A stretch of DNA of 64,000 nucleotides from Thermodesulfovibrio sp. 3462-1 (GCF_040451425.1 NZ_CP144374.1:496001-560000), one strand, 5' to 3'; shown: positions 17,110-26,807, numbered from the stretch's first letter. Notes: a model not told the origin generated them from the letters alone. Made by a program: numbers and translations.

Positions 17110-18960
17110 ATGTGTGGAATTTTTGGAGCTGTAAATCTAAAAGGAAGTTTTTCAAATAATGATTTTGATAAGTTTGTCTTTTTAACGGATATGGTAGCTT
17201 ACAGAGGTCCTAATGCATCCGGCTACATTGCTATAAATCTGAAAGAAAAATCCGAAAATAAAGATAAATTTGAAATTTTTCTTGGTCATAGAAGGCTTTC
17301 AATAATAGATCTTTCTGAAAATGCTAATCAACCTCTAAGTGATGGTGAAGGATTATGTATAATATATAATGGTGAAATTTTTAACTACTTAGAATTAAAA
17401 CAGGAATTAAAACAAGAGGGTTTTATATTTAAGACAAATTCTGATACTGAAGTTATATTGAAAATTTATAAAAAATATGGAGAAGATGGATTTAGTAAAT
17501 TAAACGGGATGTGGGCCTTTGCTATATTGGATATACCTAATAGAAAAATAATTCTTAGTAGAGACAGATTTTCTATTAAACCCTTGTATTATATACAAGA
17601 CCGAGGCAGATTTTATTTCGCCAGTGAAATTAAACAACTTCTCCCACTTTTACCAAAAAAGGAGCTTAATCATACCGTTATGTTTAAATATATTGAACAA
17701 GGACTTGTAGATTATGACGATGAGAGTTTTTTCAAGAATGTATATAAAGTAAAACCAAAACACAATTTTGTTATCCATCTTGATACTGGAGAAATTAAAA
17801 TCAGCAAATATTGGGATTATCAAATTGAAGAAATGCCAAATTTAACACTTAATGAAGCAGCAGAAAATTTTCGCCAGCTTTTTATAGACAGCGTTAAAAT
17901 CAGGTTGAGAAGTGATGTAAAAGTTGGAGCCTTACTAAGCGGTGGCTTAGATTCATCGTCAATCTCAATAATAGCAAACAAATTACAAGACAAGTTTTGC
18001 ACTTATTCTGTTATCTCAAAAGAAAAAAAATATAGTGAGGAAAGGTATATTGATATTATTACGCAAAAAGCAAAAATCGAAAATCATAAAATTTTATTCA
18101 AATTCAATGATGAAAAGATATTCTTAAAATATATAGACAAAGTCATTTATCACAATGATGAACCTTTTTGTGGTTTTAGCGCTGTGGCGCAGTATATGGT
18201 ATTAGAGACATTGAGAAAAAATAGTGATATTGTAGTTGTTCTAAGTGGGCAGGGAGGAGACGAAATATTAATGGGTTATTTAAAATATTTTTTCTTCAAC
18301 ATTAGAAATTTAATTAAAACAAGTGCTTTCAAAGAGGCATTGACTCAGCTAATGAACTCCTTTATCAAAAGAACTATGGTTTGGCAATTCAAATTAAGTG
18401 AAGCAAGAAGATACCTCCCTTTTCTTATTAGGAAAACTCCTAAGTCTTTTTTAAAAATTAATGATACCCTTGAACCTATATGGGAGGCTAATAATTTAAA
18501 AGAAAGACAAATCCTTGACATTGATAAATATTCGGTTCCTGCACTCACTCACTACGAAGATAGAAATTCTATGGCACATTCTTTAGAGATAAGGCTGCCT
18601 TTTTTAGATCATAGATTAGTAAATTATGTTTTAAATCTACCAATTGCTTTTAAACTGAATAGTGGATGGAGTAAGTATATTCTCAGGAAAGCTATTTATG
18701 AGTTGCCCCACCAAATAAGATGGAGAAGAGATAAACAAGGATTTATTATACCTGAAAAATTATGGCTTATGAAAGAATTTTCATCGTTAATAAATAAAAT
18801 TTTTACTAAAAGTATATTAGAAGAAATGGGAATTATAGATAGCAAGTTGTTTTTGGAATACTATCATAAATTTCAGAGAGGTAAAAAAGATATCTGGTAT
18901 ACAGATATTTCAAGAGCTCTAATTGCTGAAATGTGGACAAGAAAATTTTTTATGAATTAA
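17110..18960 (+). CDS. asnB: Asparagine synthetase, glutamine-hydrolysing (AsnB-type)
   Basis: Two domains in 616 residues. The N-terminal Ntn glutaminase begins MCGIFGAVN, with Cys2 exposed after Met removal. The C-terminal synthetase carries the PP-loop SGGLDSSS at about residues 277-284. YNGEIFNY, SDTEVILKIY and EDRNSMAHSLEIRLPFLDHRLV are also present. AsnB paralogues are common in O-antigen clusters, where they may amidate uronic acids or other carboxylated sugars instead of aspartate. That role is inference here. It starts 9 nt after the preceding gene. Confidence 0.88.
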   Translation: MCGIFGAVNLKGSFSNNDFDKFVFLTDMVAYRGPNASGYIAINLKEKSENKDKFEIFLGHRRLSIIDLSENANQPLSDGEGLCIIYNGEIFNYLELKQELKQEGFIFKTNSDTEVILKIYKKYGEDGFSKLNGMWAFAILDIPNRKIILSRDRFSIKPLYYIQDRGRFYFASEIKQLLPLLPKKELNHTVMFKYIEQGLVDYDDESFFKNVYKVKPKHNFVIHLDTGEIKISKYWDYQIEEMPNLTLNEAAENFRQLFIDSVKIRLRSDVKVGALLSGGLDSSSISIIANKLQDKFCTYSVISKEKKYSEERYIDIITQKAKIENHKILFKFNDEKIFLKYIDKVIYHNDEPFCGFSAVAQYMVLETLRKNSDIVVVLSGQGGDEILMGYLKYFFFNIRNLIKTSAFKEALTQLMNSFIKRTMVWQFKLSEARRYLPFLIRKTPKSFLKINDTLEPIWEANNLKERQILDIDKYSVPALTHYEDRNSMAHSLEIRLPFLDHRLVNYVLNLPIAFKLNSGWSKYILRKAIYELPHQIRWRRDKQGFIIPEKLWLMKEFSSLINKIFTKSILEEMGIIDSKLFLEYYHKFQRGKKDIWYTDISRALIAEMWTRKFFMN

Positions 18961-18969
18961 AGGGTTAAA

Positions 18970-20220
18970 ATGAACATATGGCTTATTCAAACAGGTGAAC
19001 CTTTGCCTATTGATAATAGCATCAAAAAGATGAGGACTGCTATTTTAGCAGACAAACTCGTTGAAAGAGGGCATTCTGTTTTATGGTGGGCAAGTGCTTT
19101 TGACCATTTTAAAAAGAAGTGGATATTTAAAAAAGATACACAGTTTGAAATCCAAAAGAATTATAAGATTTTTGCTTTAAAAGGCATTGGATATAAGAAA
19201 AACCTCTCCCTTTCTCGCTATATTGACCACAGGATTATTGCATGGAAATTTAAAAGACAGGCTTCTGTAATACCGAAGCCAGATGTAATAGTTGCATCCA
19301 TGCCGCCACATGATTTAGCGTACCAAGCAGTTATGTTTGCAAAAAAGAATAATATTCCCGTATTGGTAGATATACGGGACCCATGGCCTGATATATTTCT
19401 TGAGCATATTCCTAAGCCACTACAAGGAATCGCCCGTAAATTGCTTGTTATAGATTTTCAAATGATAAGAAAAACTATGCAAATGGCAGATGGGCTAATT
19501 GCGGTAACAAATACTTTTCTTGAATGGGGGTTGAAGTATGCAACACGTGAAAAAACGCTCACGGATAAGATATTGCCTATTGGATATAAAAGACAAAAGA
19601 CCCTCAACGATTCTAAAACTGCTAAATTTACGCATTTAATTGAAGAACTCAAGGATAAATTTATAATATTCTTTGTCGGAACAATGTCAAGAAAATATCA
19701 TAATCCCTCTATACTTTTAGAAGTGGCGGAAAAGCTAAAAAATGAAAACATTCATTTTGTTATTGCAGGAACCGGAGAACTATTTGATGAATTAAAAATC
19801 GCATCAAAAAATCTTAACAATGTAACTTTGACTGGGTGGCTTAATCACGATGAAATAGAATTTTGGTTAAAGCACGCAAAAGTCGGTGTGTGCCCTGTTG
19901 CAAGAAATGCAAGTTTGCTTACAAATAAGAGTTATGCTTACCTTTCAGCTGGGCTTCCTGTTATATCTGCTTTTCAGGGAGACCTAAAAGAAATCATTGA
20001 GAAATATCAGATTGGATTTTATTATCCACCAAATGATGTTGAAGCACTAACAGATTTTATTAAAAAACTTTACAATGACAAAGCTCTTTATGCTAAAATG
20101 TCAGAAAATGCTCGCAAGCTCTTTGACGAAATGTTTGATGCTGATAAGATATATGAGGAGTATGTAAAACATATAGAAACGGTTTATAAGAGGCATAAAG
20201 AATGGGCTACTATGAAATAA
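18970..20220 (+). CDS. Family 4 glycosyltransferase
   Basis: A 416-residue GT-B fold enzyme. The N-terminal domain has MNIWLIQTGEPLPID, PDVIVASMPPHDLAYQA and VDIRDPWPDIF, as in WbuB-like GT4 enzymes. The C-terminal nucleotide-sugar domain has FVGTMSRKYHNPSILLEVAE, VIAGTGELFDEL, LTGWLNHDEIEFWL and AGLPVISAFQGDLKEIIEKYQIGFYYPP. It probably adds a HexNAc-type residue to the lipid-linked glycan on the cytoplasmic face. The donor and acceptor cannot be read from sequence. Confidence 0.87.
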   Translation: MNIWLIQTGEPLPIDNSIKKMRTAILADKLVERGHSVLWWASAFDHFKKKWIFKKDTQFEIQKNYKIFALKGIGYKKNLSLSRYIDHRIIAWKFKRQASVIPKPDVIVASMPPHDLAYQAVMFAKKNNIPVLVDIRDPWPDIFLEHIPKPLQGIARKLLVIDFQMIRKTMQMADGLIAVTNTFLEWGLKYATREKTLTDKILPIGYKRQKTLNDSKTAKFTHLIEELKDKFIIFFVGTMSRKYHNPSILLEVAEKLKNENIHFVIAGTGELFDELKIASKNLNNVTLTGWLNHDEIEFWLKHAKVGVCPVARNASLLTNKSYAYLSAGLPVISAFQGDLKEIIEKYQIGFYYPPNDVEALTDFIKKLYNDKALYAKMSENARKLFDEMFDADKIYEEYVKHIETVYKRHKEWATMK

Positions 20221-20978
20221 CAGAAACGCCAGGGCTGAAAGCAACACAGGAGCAGATAGAAAGGCTATATCATAGATATCACTTTGCTCATCAGTTTGCT
20301 GAAGGGAAGGATGTTTTAGAGGTTGCTTGTGGTGCTGGCATAGGACTTGGTTATCTTGCAAAGGTTGCAAAGAATGTAATAGGCGGTGATATTGATGAGA
20401 ATAATGTTAGCATTGCTAAGAAATACTATGGCGATAAAATAAAAGATAAAATAAAAATAGAGATAATGGATGCTCATAACCTTCCCTTTTCAGAAGAAAC
20501 CTTTGACTTAGTTTTACTTTTTGAAGCTATATACTACTTAAAAGAACCTCAAAAATTTATACAAGAAGCCAAAAGAGTTTTAAGAGAAGAAGGAATTCTT
20601 ATTATATGTACAGTTAACAAAGAGTGGGAAGATTTTCATCCATCTCCATATTCTGTTAAATATTTTTCTGTTCCTGAATTATACGAAGCATTAAGAAATG
20701 AATTTAAGGAAGTTAAGCTATTCGGAGCATTTAAAGTAGAAAAACATGGAATAAAGAACAGAGTAGTTTCTTTTATAAAGAAAATGGCTGTAAAGTTAAA
20801 TTTAATTCCAGGAAGTCTGAAGGCAAGAGCATATCTTAAAAGAATATTTATGGGAAAGCAAAGGCCTCTCCCTTACGAGATAAAAGAGGGGATGGCAAAT
20901 TATACAGAACCTGTTTCAATACCTGTGGATAAACCTAATAAAGAATTCAAAATAATTTATGCAGTTGCAAAGAAATAA
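20202..20978 (+). CDS. Class I SAM-dependent methyltransferase
   Basis: A 258-residue protein with DVLEVACGAGIGLGYLAKVAKNVIGGDID (SAM-binding strand-loop and acidic residue), MDAHNLPFSEETFDLVLLFEAIYYL and AKRVLREEGILIICTVN, all in type-11 methyltransferase order. The C-terminal 80 residues are lysine-rich. Its start lies 19 nt inside the GT4 gene, so translation is coupled. It is likely a sugar methyltransferase for the glycan. Confidence 0.83.
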   Translation: MGYYEITETPGLKATQEQIERLYHRYHFAHQFAEGKDVLEVACGAGIGLGYLAKVAKNVIGGDIDENNVSIAKKYYGDKIKDKIKIEIMDAHNLPFSEETFDLVLLFEAIYYLKEPQKFIQEAKRVLREEGILIICTVNKEWEDFHPSPYSVKYFSVPELYEALRNEFKEVKLFGAFKVEKHGIKNRVVSFIKKMAVKLNLIPGSLKARAYLKRIFMGKQRPLPYEIKEGMANYTEPVSIPVDKPNKEFKIIYAVAKK

Positions 20979-20994
20979 AATATAAGGAGTAAAG

Positions 20995-22119
20995 ATGGGT
21001 GAAATAAGAAATGTTCCATTTTTCAATTATCCATATGTATTTACTTCTAATGAAGAAAAGTTTTTATCCATTATAAGAGATGTTGGAAGGCGTGGTGCAT
21101 TTATATTGCAGAAGGATTTGGAGGAGTTTGAAAATAATATTGCCAAATATGTAGGAGCAAAATATGCAGTCGGAGTTGGTAATGCAACTGATGGGCTTCA
21201 TCTTGCCTTAAGAGCAGCAGGGATAGGACCAGGTGATGAGGTAATTTTCTGTTCTCATACAATGGTGGCAACAGCTTCAGCTATATATTTTACAGGAGCT
21301 ACTCCTATTCCTGTTGAATGTGGGAGGGATCATCTCATTGATCATCAATCTGTAGAAAAGGCTATTACTTCACGCACAAAAGCCATTATGCCAACCCAGT
21401 TGAATGGAAGAACAGCTAACATGGATGAGTTACAATCAATAGCTGATAAAAATAATTTAATTATTGTTGAAGATGCTGCTCAGGCACTGGGCTCTAAATT
21501 TAAAGGAAGATGTGCAGGAACTTTTGGTCTTGCTGGGGTTGTGAGTTTTTATCCTGCTAAAACACTTGGATGTCTCGGAGATGGAGGTGTAGTTTTTACA
21601 AATGATGAAAAAATATATAAAAAACTCAGAATGCTTAGAGACCATGGAAGGGATGAAACAGGTGAAGTTATAATATGGGGATTCAATTCTCGTCTAGATA
21701 ACATACAAGCAGCTATTCTCAATTATAAACTTTCTTTCTATGAGCAAGAGATTTCCAGACGCAGAGAAATAGCAGGTCTTTATCAGAGCCTGCTCGGAGA
21801 TGTAAAAGAGATAGGTCTTCCTCCTGCGCCTAACAGTGATCCTGAGCATTTTGACATATATCAAAACTATGAAATAGAAGCCGAACGAAGGGATGAACTT
21901 AAAGAATATTTAAGTAAAAATGGGATCGGAACAATAATCCAGTGGGGTGGCAAAGCAGTTCATCAATGGGAAAAACTTGGGTTTAATGTAAAACTTCCAT
22001 TTACAGAAAAAATGTTCCAAAGATGTCTTCTTTTGCCCATGAATACATCTTTAACTGACGATGATGTTTACTATGTAGCAAATAAAATTCGAGAGTTTTA
22101 CGGATATGGTAGCAAGTAG
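20995..22119 (+). CDS. DegT/DnrJ/EryC1/StrS-family sugar aminotransferase
   Basis: PLP-dependent enzyme that aminates a nucleotide-linked keto-sugar. The 374 residues include GVGNATDGLHLALRAAGIGPGDEV, VEDAAQALGSKFKGRCAGTFG and the PLP lysine in FYPAKTLGCLGDGG (Lys189). The TAFL-type C-terminus (KLPFTEKMFQRCLLLPMN) is intact. A keto-sugar substrate could come from the dehydratase at 24702. It precedes the initiating sugar-phosphate transferase, an arrangement known from bacillosamine-type pathways. Confidence 0.92.
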   Translation: MGEIRNVPFFNYPYVFTSNEEKFLSIIRDVGRRGAFILQKDLEEFENNIAKYVGAKYAVGVGNATDGLHLALRAAGIGPGDEVIFCSHTMVATASAIYFTGATPIPVECGRDHLIDHQSVEKAITSRTKAIMPTQLNGRTANMDELQSIADKNNLIIVEDAAQALGSKFKGRCAGTFGLAGVVSFYPAKTLGCLGDGGVVFTNDEKIYKKLRMLRDHGRDETGEVIIWGFNSRLDNIQAAILNYKLSFYEQEISRRREIAGLYQSLLGDVKEIGLPPAPNSDPEHFDIYQNYEIEAERRDELKEYLSKNGIGTIIQWGGKAVHQWEKLGFNVKLPFTEKMFQRCLLLPMNTSLTDDDVYYVANKIREFYGYGSK

Positions 22120-22127
22120 GATCAAGT

Positions 22128-22745
22128 ATGCTTAAAAGAGCTTTTGATATAATAGTTTCAAGTATCGGATTAATTTTTCTAACCCCTCTTTTTTTAGTAA
22201 TCGCCTATTTAATTAAAAAGGAAGATAGCGGGCCTATTTTTTACCGTGGGATAAGAGTTGGTAAATATGGGAAGCCTTTCAGGATATATAAGTTTAGAAC
22301 AATGATTGTAGATGCTGAAAAGATTGGAGGTCCTTCTACAGCTGATGATGACCCACGAATAACAAAAATTGGAAGATTTCTCAGAAAATATAAGATTGAT
22401 GAACTGCCACAGTTAATAAATGTCTTGAAAGGAGAGATGAGCATTGTGGGTCCTCGCCCTGAAGTTCCATTTTATGTTAATATGTTTACTGAAGAAGAAA
22501 AGAAGATATTAACAGTAAAGCCTGGAATAACAGATTGGGCATCTCTGTGGAATCCTGATGAAGGAGCAATTTTAGCTGGTTCTCCTGATCCAGAAAAAAC
22601 ATATATGGAAAAGATAAGACCTACTAAAATAAAGCTACAGTTAAAATATGTTAATGAGCATTCTTTTTTAACAGATTTAAAAATTATTTTTTTGACTGTT
22701 TTAACAGTTATAACAAAGAAAAAATATATTAATGAGGAAAAATGA
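22128..22745 (+). CDS. Undecaprenyl-phosphate sugar-1-phosphate transferase (PglC/WcaJ family)
   Basis: Initiates the repeat unit by moving a sugar-1-phosphate to undecaprenyl phosphate. At 205 residues it is the short, monotopic form. It has one N-terminal membrane helix (residues about 8-27), then KFRTMIVDAEKIGGPSTADDDPRITKIGRFLRKYKIDELPQLINVLKGEMSIVGPRPE, the conserved catalytic core of the family. It has no large N-terminal Rossmann/TM domain as in WbaP. The stop overlaps the E1 alpha start as ATGA. Confidence 0.92.
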   Translation: MLKRAFDIIVSSIGLIFLTPLFLVIAYLIKKEDSGPIFYRGIRVGKYGKPFRIYKFRTMIVDAEKIGGPSTADDDPRITKIGRFLRKYKIDELPQLINVLKGEMSIVGPRPEVPFYVNMFTEEEKKILTVKPGITDWASLWNPDEGAILAGSPDPEKTYMEKIRPTKIKLQLKYVNEHSFLTDLKIIFLTVLTVITKKKYINEEK

Positions 22746-23722
22746 AATATTCTAAAAAATTTTTATTGGATTTATACGAAACTATGCTAAAAATAAGAAT
22801 TGCTGAGGAGAGCCTTGTTGAGCCAATCTTAGAAGGCATAATAAAAACACCGTGTCATCTTTATTCTGGTGAGGAAGCAATAGCTGTAGGTATATGTGCA
22901 GCCCTTAAAAAGGAAGACTACATTTTTGGAAATCATAGATCACATGGTCATTACATTGCAAAAGGTGGTAGCCTAAATGAAATGATTGCTGAAATATATT
23001 GTAAAGAGACAGGATGTTCAAGAGGTAGAGGAGGTTCAATGCATCTTATTTGTCCTGAAGTTGGACTTCTTGGAGCTGCACCAATTGTTGCTGGAACTAT
23101 TTCTCTGGCAGTAGGTTCTGCTTTAGCCTCTAAAATAAAAGGAGAAGATAGAGTAACAGTAAGCTTTTTTGGTGATGGTGCAGCAGGAGAGGGAGTTTTA
23201 CATGAATGTCTAAATTTTGCAGCCCTAAAAAAACTACCTATCATTTTTGTTTGTGAAAATAATCTCTATTCCACTCATATGCCAATTAGAGAATGTAGGG
23301 TTAATCCATATATTTATAGACTTGCTATACCATTTGAAATTAAAAGCTTTAGAATTGATGGGAATAATGTTTTAAAAGTTTATGAAACTGCTAAAAAAGC
23401 AGTTGAATTATGCAGGTCTAAAAATGGGCCTGTATTTATAGAATGCATTACTTATAGACTTAGAGGTCATGTAGGCCCTGATGATAATATTCAGGGAGTT
23501 CATACAGATATCAGATCAAAAGAAGAAGTTGAAAAATGGAGGAAAAGAGATCCAATTGTAAGATTTGAGAGATTTCTTATTAAGAATAAAATAATCACAA
23601 ATAAAGAGATAGAAGAAATAAAAAGAAAGATAGAGGAAGAAGTAAAAAAGGCTCATATTTTTTCTAATAATAGCCCGAATCCAAAAAAAGAAGAGGTGAA
23701 TAAATATGTCTTCAAAGAATAG
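22742..23722 (+). CDS. Thiamine-diphosphate-dependent 2-oxoacid dehydrogenase E1, alpha subunit
   Basis: A 326-residue alpha subunit of the pyruvate/acetoin/branched-chain E1 type. The thiamine-binding stretch SFFGDGAAGEGVLHECLNFAALKKLPIIFVCENN is complete (GDG to NN). FGNHRSHGHYIAKGG and RLRGHVGPDD hold the usual His and phosphate-binding residues. The beta subunit follows with a 17-nt overlap. No lipoyl E2 or E3 is nearby, and the genes sit inside a glycan operon, so the pair may decarboxylate a 2-oxoacid for sugar branching or acylation. The true substrate is unknown. Confidence 0.85.
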   Translation: MKYSKKFLLDLYETMLKIRIAEESLVEPILEGIIKTPCHLYSGEEAIAVGICAALKKEDYIFGNHRSHGHYIAKGGSLNEMIAEIYCKETGCSRGRGGSMHLICPEVGLLGAAPIVAGTISLAVGSALASKIKGEDRVTVSFFGDGAAGEGVLHECLNFAALKKLPIIFVCENNLYSTHMPIRECRVNPYIYRLAIPFEIKSFRIDGNNVLKVYETAKKAVELCRSKNGPVFIECITYRLRGHVGPDDNIQGVHTDIRSKEEVEKWRKRDPIVRFERFLIKNKIITNKEIEEIKRKIEEEVKKAHIFSNNSPNPKKEEVNKYVFKE

Positions 23723-24698
23723 AAAACTTCAGTATAGTTTGGCAATAAATGAATCTCTTCATCAATTGATGGAATCAGATGAGTCTGTTTTTATTATAGG
23801 ACAGGGAGTTAAAAGCCCTTGGTATGTTGGGAATACTTGTAGAGGTCTTCTTGAGAAGTTCGGTTCTGAGAGAGTTATAGATACACCTGTATCTGAAAAT
23901 GCTGTAACCGGAGCAGCTGTTGGTGCGGCTATCGCAGGAATGAAACCAATTGTTGTGCATCCAAGAATGGACTTTATGCTTTTTGCCATGGATCCAATTA
24001 TTAACCAGGCAGCAAATTGGCATTATATGTTTGGAGGTAAATTAAATGTTCCTGTGGTAATATGGGGAATAATAAATAGAGGCGGTGAACAGGCAGCACA
24101 GCATTCTCAGGCTCTTCATAATTTTTTTGTCCATGTTCCAGGCTTAAAAGTTGTGATGCCCTCAACCCCATATGATGCAAAAGGATTGATGATTTCAGCG
24201 GTTCAGGATCCAAATCCTGTTGTCTATATAGACGATAGATGGCTTTACAGAATTGAAGGTGTGGTTCCAGAAAATACGTATTCTGTTCCAATAGGTAAAG
24301 GAGTTATAAGAAAAACTGGCAAAGACATAACCATTATTAGTATTTCTTATATGGTTTTAGAATCATTAAAAGCAGCAGATCATTTAGGAAGAGAACACAA
24401 CATAGATGCAGAAGTGATAGATTTGAGAAGTCTTAAACCATATGATACTGAAATAATTTTACAATCTATAAAAAAAACAGGAAAAGTTGTTATAGCAGAT
24501 GTAGGTTGGAAGACAGGAGGTTTTTCGGCAGAAATATTAGCATTTATATCGGAGAATCTTTTTGATTATCTTCATTCACCACCAAGAAGAGTCGCTTTAC
24601 CAGATGCTCCTGCACCAGCAAATAGAGTTTTAGAAGAAGCTTATTATCCAAATTACAGAGATATTATGGAAGCAGTAATGAAAGTTATGAAAAAGTAA
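23706..24698 (+). CDS. Thiamine-diphosphate-dependent 2-oxoacid dehydrogenase E1, beta subunit
   Basis: A 330-residue partner of the preceding alpha subunit. The transketolase pyrimidine-binding domain shows TPVSENAVTGAAVGAAIAGMKPIV, where Glu of SEN activates the cofactor. HSQALHNFFVHVPGLKVVMPSTPYDAKGL and the C-terminal DLRSLKPYDTEIILQSIKKTGKVVIADVGWKTGGFSAEI follow. It is preceded by AAGAAGAGGTG. The genes are intact and of normal length, which suggests selection has kept them despite the lack of E2 and E3. Confidence 0.85.
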   Translation: MSSKNRKLQYSLAINESLHQLMESDESVFIIGQGVKSPWYVGNTCRGLLEKFGSERVIDTPVSENAVTGAAVGAAIAGMKPIVVHPRMDFMLFAMDPIINQAANWHYMFGGKLNVPVVIWGIINRGGEQAAQHSQALHNFFVHVPGLKVVMPSTPYDAKGLMISAVQDPNPVVYIDDRWLYRIEGVVPENTYSVPIGKGVIRKTGKDITIISISYMVLESLKAADHLGREHNIDAEVIDLRSLKPYDTEIILQSIKKTGKVVIADVGWKTGGFSAEILAFISENLFDYLHSPPRRVALPDAPAPANRVLEEAYYPNYRDIMEAVMKVMKK

Positions 24699-24701
24699 TA
24701 A

Positions 24702-26618
24702 ATGGACGGAATAAAAAACTTTCTTAAAAATCTTTTAAAACCAACATCTTTTAAACGAACAGTTTTCTTTTTAGTATCAGATATTTTAATTGCCATATTT
24801 TCTCTTTATTTTGCCTTCTTAATTCGTTTTGATTTTAGTCTTCCACCCCAGTATGTTAGATTGTTTGTAATAGCTTTCCCATTTTTTATTTTCATTAAGA
24901 TTGCTCTTTTTTATATTTTTAATCTTTACAAAATCTCATGGAGGTATGTTTCTCTCTTAGAGCTTTTAAAAATTGGCAATTCTACATTAATTGCTACACT
25001 TGTTTTAGTATCCAGTGTTTTTGCTTTAAGAAATTATACCCCTTTTTCAAAAATCCTACCATTAAAGTTTTACAGGGCTTTTTCATCTATTCCAATAAGT
25101 GTAGTTTTTATTGATAGCTTGCTTTTCTTTATTGCTACTTCTACTTTGAGAATATCAAAAAGATTTTATCTTGAAATAATCAAAGGAAGGCAAATTAAAA
25201 AAGGGTTAAGGACAATAATAGTTGGTGCTGGAAATGTTGGGGAGATGGTTTTAAGAGATATAAAAAGACAAAATTACACTGAGTTTTATCCAATTGGTTT
25301 CTTAGACGACGATAAAAGAAAAATCGGAGCGTATATCCATAATATTAAAGTTCTGGATAGCATTGAAAATCTTGAAAAGATTGTCAAAGATTACAATGTA
25401 GAAGCTATTATAATATCAATCAATTCACTTAGTCATAAAAAACTTACAAAGATTTATATTGAAGCGAAAAACTGCGGGGTAAAGACAATTAAAATAATAC
25501 CCAAAATATACGATTTTGAGAAACCTGAAATCACTCTAAAAAAGCTTGAAGATATAAAGATTGAAGACCTTTTAGCAAGGCAGGCTGTTAGAACAGATTT
25601 TAAAAAGGTTGAATCTTTTCTTAAGGGAAAAAGAATTCTTACCACAGGAGCAGGAGGGTCAATCGGAAGTGAAATTGTTATGCACGCACTACAGTTCAAC
25701 CCCTCAGAGCTTATTCTTCTTGACATTGATGAGACAGAACTATTCAATATGGAAGTAAAAATAAGTAAAATTCCTTACAGCGGAAAATTACATTTTATTG
25801 TTGGAGATATAAGGGATTTTGAAAAAATGAACAAAGTTTTTGAGAGATTTAAACCTGATATAGTTTTTCATGCAGCAGCCTATAAACATGTGCCAATGAT
25901 GGAGTATAATCCTGATGAAGCAGTTAAAGTTAACATCTTTGGAACTTATAATTTAGCAAAGCTATCTACACAGTACAATGTAGAAAGATTTGTCCTTATT
26001 TCTACAGATAAAGCAGTAAAACCGAAAAGTGTTATGGGAGCAACAAAAAGAGTGGCTGAATACATATGTAAGGCATTTAATGATTCCTGTAAAACAGAAT
26101 TTATCTCTGTAAGATTTGGCAATGTTATTGGTAGCAGAGGGAGTGTTTTACCAGTGTGGTTAGAACAATTAAAACAGGGTGGTCCACTTACAGTAACTCA
26201 TCCAGATATGAAAAGATACTTTATGACTATCCCTGAGGCTGTTTCATTAGTTCTCTTAGCTTCAGCAGTAGGCAAGGGTGGAGAAATTATGGTTCTTGAT
26301 ATGGGAGAACCAGTGAGGATAATTGATCTTGCTGAAACTTTTATAAGAATTCATGGCTTAGAGCCTTATAAAGATATTGATATAAAATTCACAGGAATAA
26401 GACCAGGTGAAAATCTTTTTGAGGATATTTTGACTGCAGAAGAAGGTACTATAGCAACAAAGTATGAAAAAATCTTCATTGCAAAAGAAAATAAAAATTT
26501 GTCCATTAATGAAATTGAAAATTTTTTAGATAATATAGGAAAAATAATGATTAATGGTAACTCAGATCTCCTGATAAAAAAGATTTTACAAGATTTTTGT
26601 AAGAAAATAACTAGTTAG
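24702..26618 (+). CDS. Membrane-bound UDP-sugar 4,6-dehydratase (PglF/WbpM/CapD family)
   Basis: A 638-residue protein. Four membrane helices fill about residues 15-155, then comes a first Rossmann domain with VGAGNVGEMVLRDIKRQ, then the catalytic SDR domain with TTGAGGSIGSEI (about 312-322). Further on, FHAAAYKHVPMMEYNPDEAVKVN, STDKAVKPKSVMGATKR (Met in place of the usual Tyr, as in this family) and IGSRGSVLPVWLEQLKQGGPLTVTHPDMKRYFMTIPEA are textbook. It converts UDP-GlcNAc to a 4-keto-6-deoxy sugar. With the DegT enzyme it could supply a bacillosamine-like amino sugar. The needed acetyltransferase is only a stub at 26712. Confidence 0.92.
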   Translation: MDGIKNFLKNLLKPTSFKRTVFFLVSDILIAIFSLYFAFLIRFDFSLPPQYVRLFVIAFPFFIFIKIALFYIFNLYKISWRYVSLLELLKIGNSTLIATLVLVSSVFALRNYTPFSKILPLKFYRAFSSIPISVVFIDSLLFFIATSTLRISKRFYLEIIKGRQIKKGLRTIIVGAGNVGEMVLRDIKRQNYTEFYPIGFLDDDKRKIGAYIHNIKVLDSIENLEKIVKDYNVEAIIISINSLSHKKLTKIYIEAKNCGVKTIKIIPKIYDFEKPEITLKKLEDIKIEDLLARQAVRTDFKKVESFLKGKRILTTGAGGSIGSEIVMHALQFNPSELILLDIDETELFNMEVKISKIPYSGKLHFIVGDIRDFEKMNKVFERFKPDIVFHAAAYKHVPMMEYNPDEAVKVNIFGTYNLAKLSTQYNVERFVLISTDKAVKPKSVMGATKRVAEYICKAFNDSCKTEFISVRFGNVIGSRGSVLPVWLEQLKQGGPLTVTHPDMKRYFMTIPEAVSLVLLASAVGKGGEIMVLDMGEPVRIIDLAETFIRIHGLEPYKDIDIKFTGIRPGENLFEDILTAEEGTIATKYEKIFIAKENKNLSINEIENFLDNIGKIMINGNSDLLIKKILQDFCKKITS

Positions 26619-26711
26619 TTCATGGTCAAGTCAATACTGACTCTCCACAGTTTATTATGACAAGTGTTTTGGTTTTATGGATAGTTTTTAGAGAACAGAT
26701 GGCACATACAA

Positions 26712-26807
26712 ACAATAGTTATCAAAGATGTTCCACCCTACACTATCGTCGCTGGTGTTCCAGCGAGGGTAATTAGAACAATTGCTGAAGATAAAAACAG
26801 CAGATAA
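26712..26807 (+). pseudogene. C-terminal stub of a hexapeptide-repeat acyltransferase
   Basis: About 31 codons reading TIVIKDVPPYTIVAGVPARVIRTIAED then KNSR and TAA. The VAGVPARVI ending is the typical last coil of left-handed beta-helix sugar acetyltransferases (PglD, NeuD, WbbJ types). No start and no preceding repeats are present, so it is a deletion remnant. The DNA at 26619-26711 shows no other coding remains. It sits just after the dehydratase, where an acetyltransferase for an amino sugar would be expected. Confidence 0.65.

Noticed and set aside
23762-24291. Antisense frames over the E1 beta gene
   Set aside because: They lack family features and initiation signals, while the plus strand encodes a complete, well-conserved enzyme.
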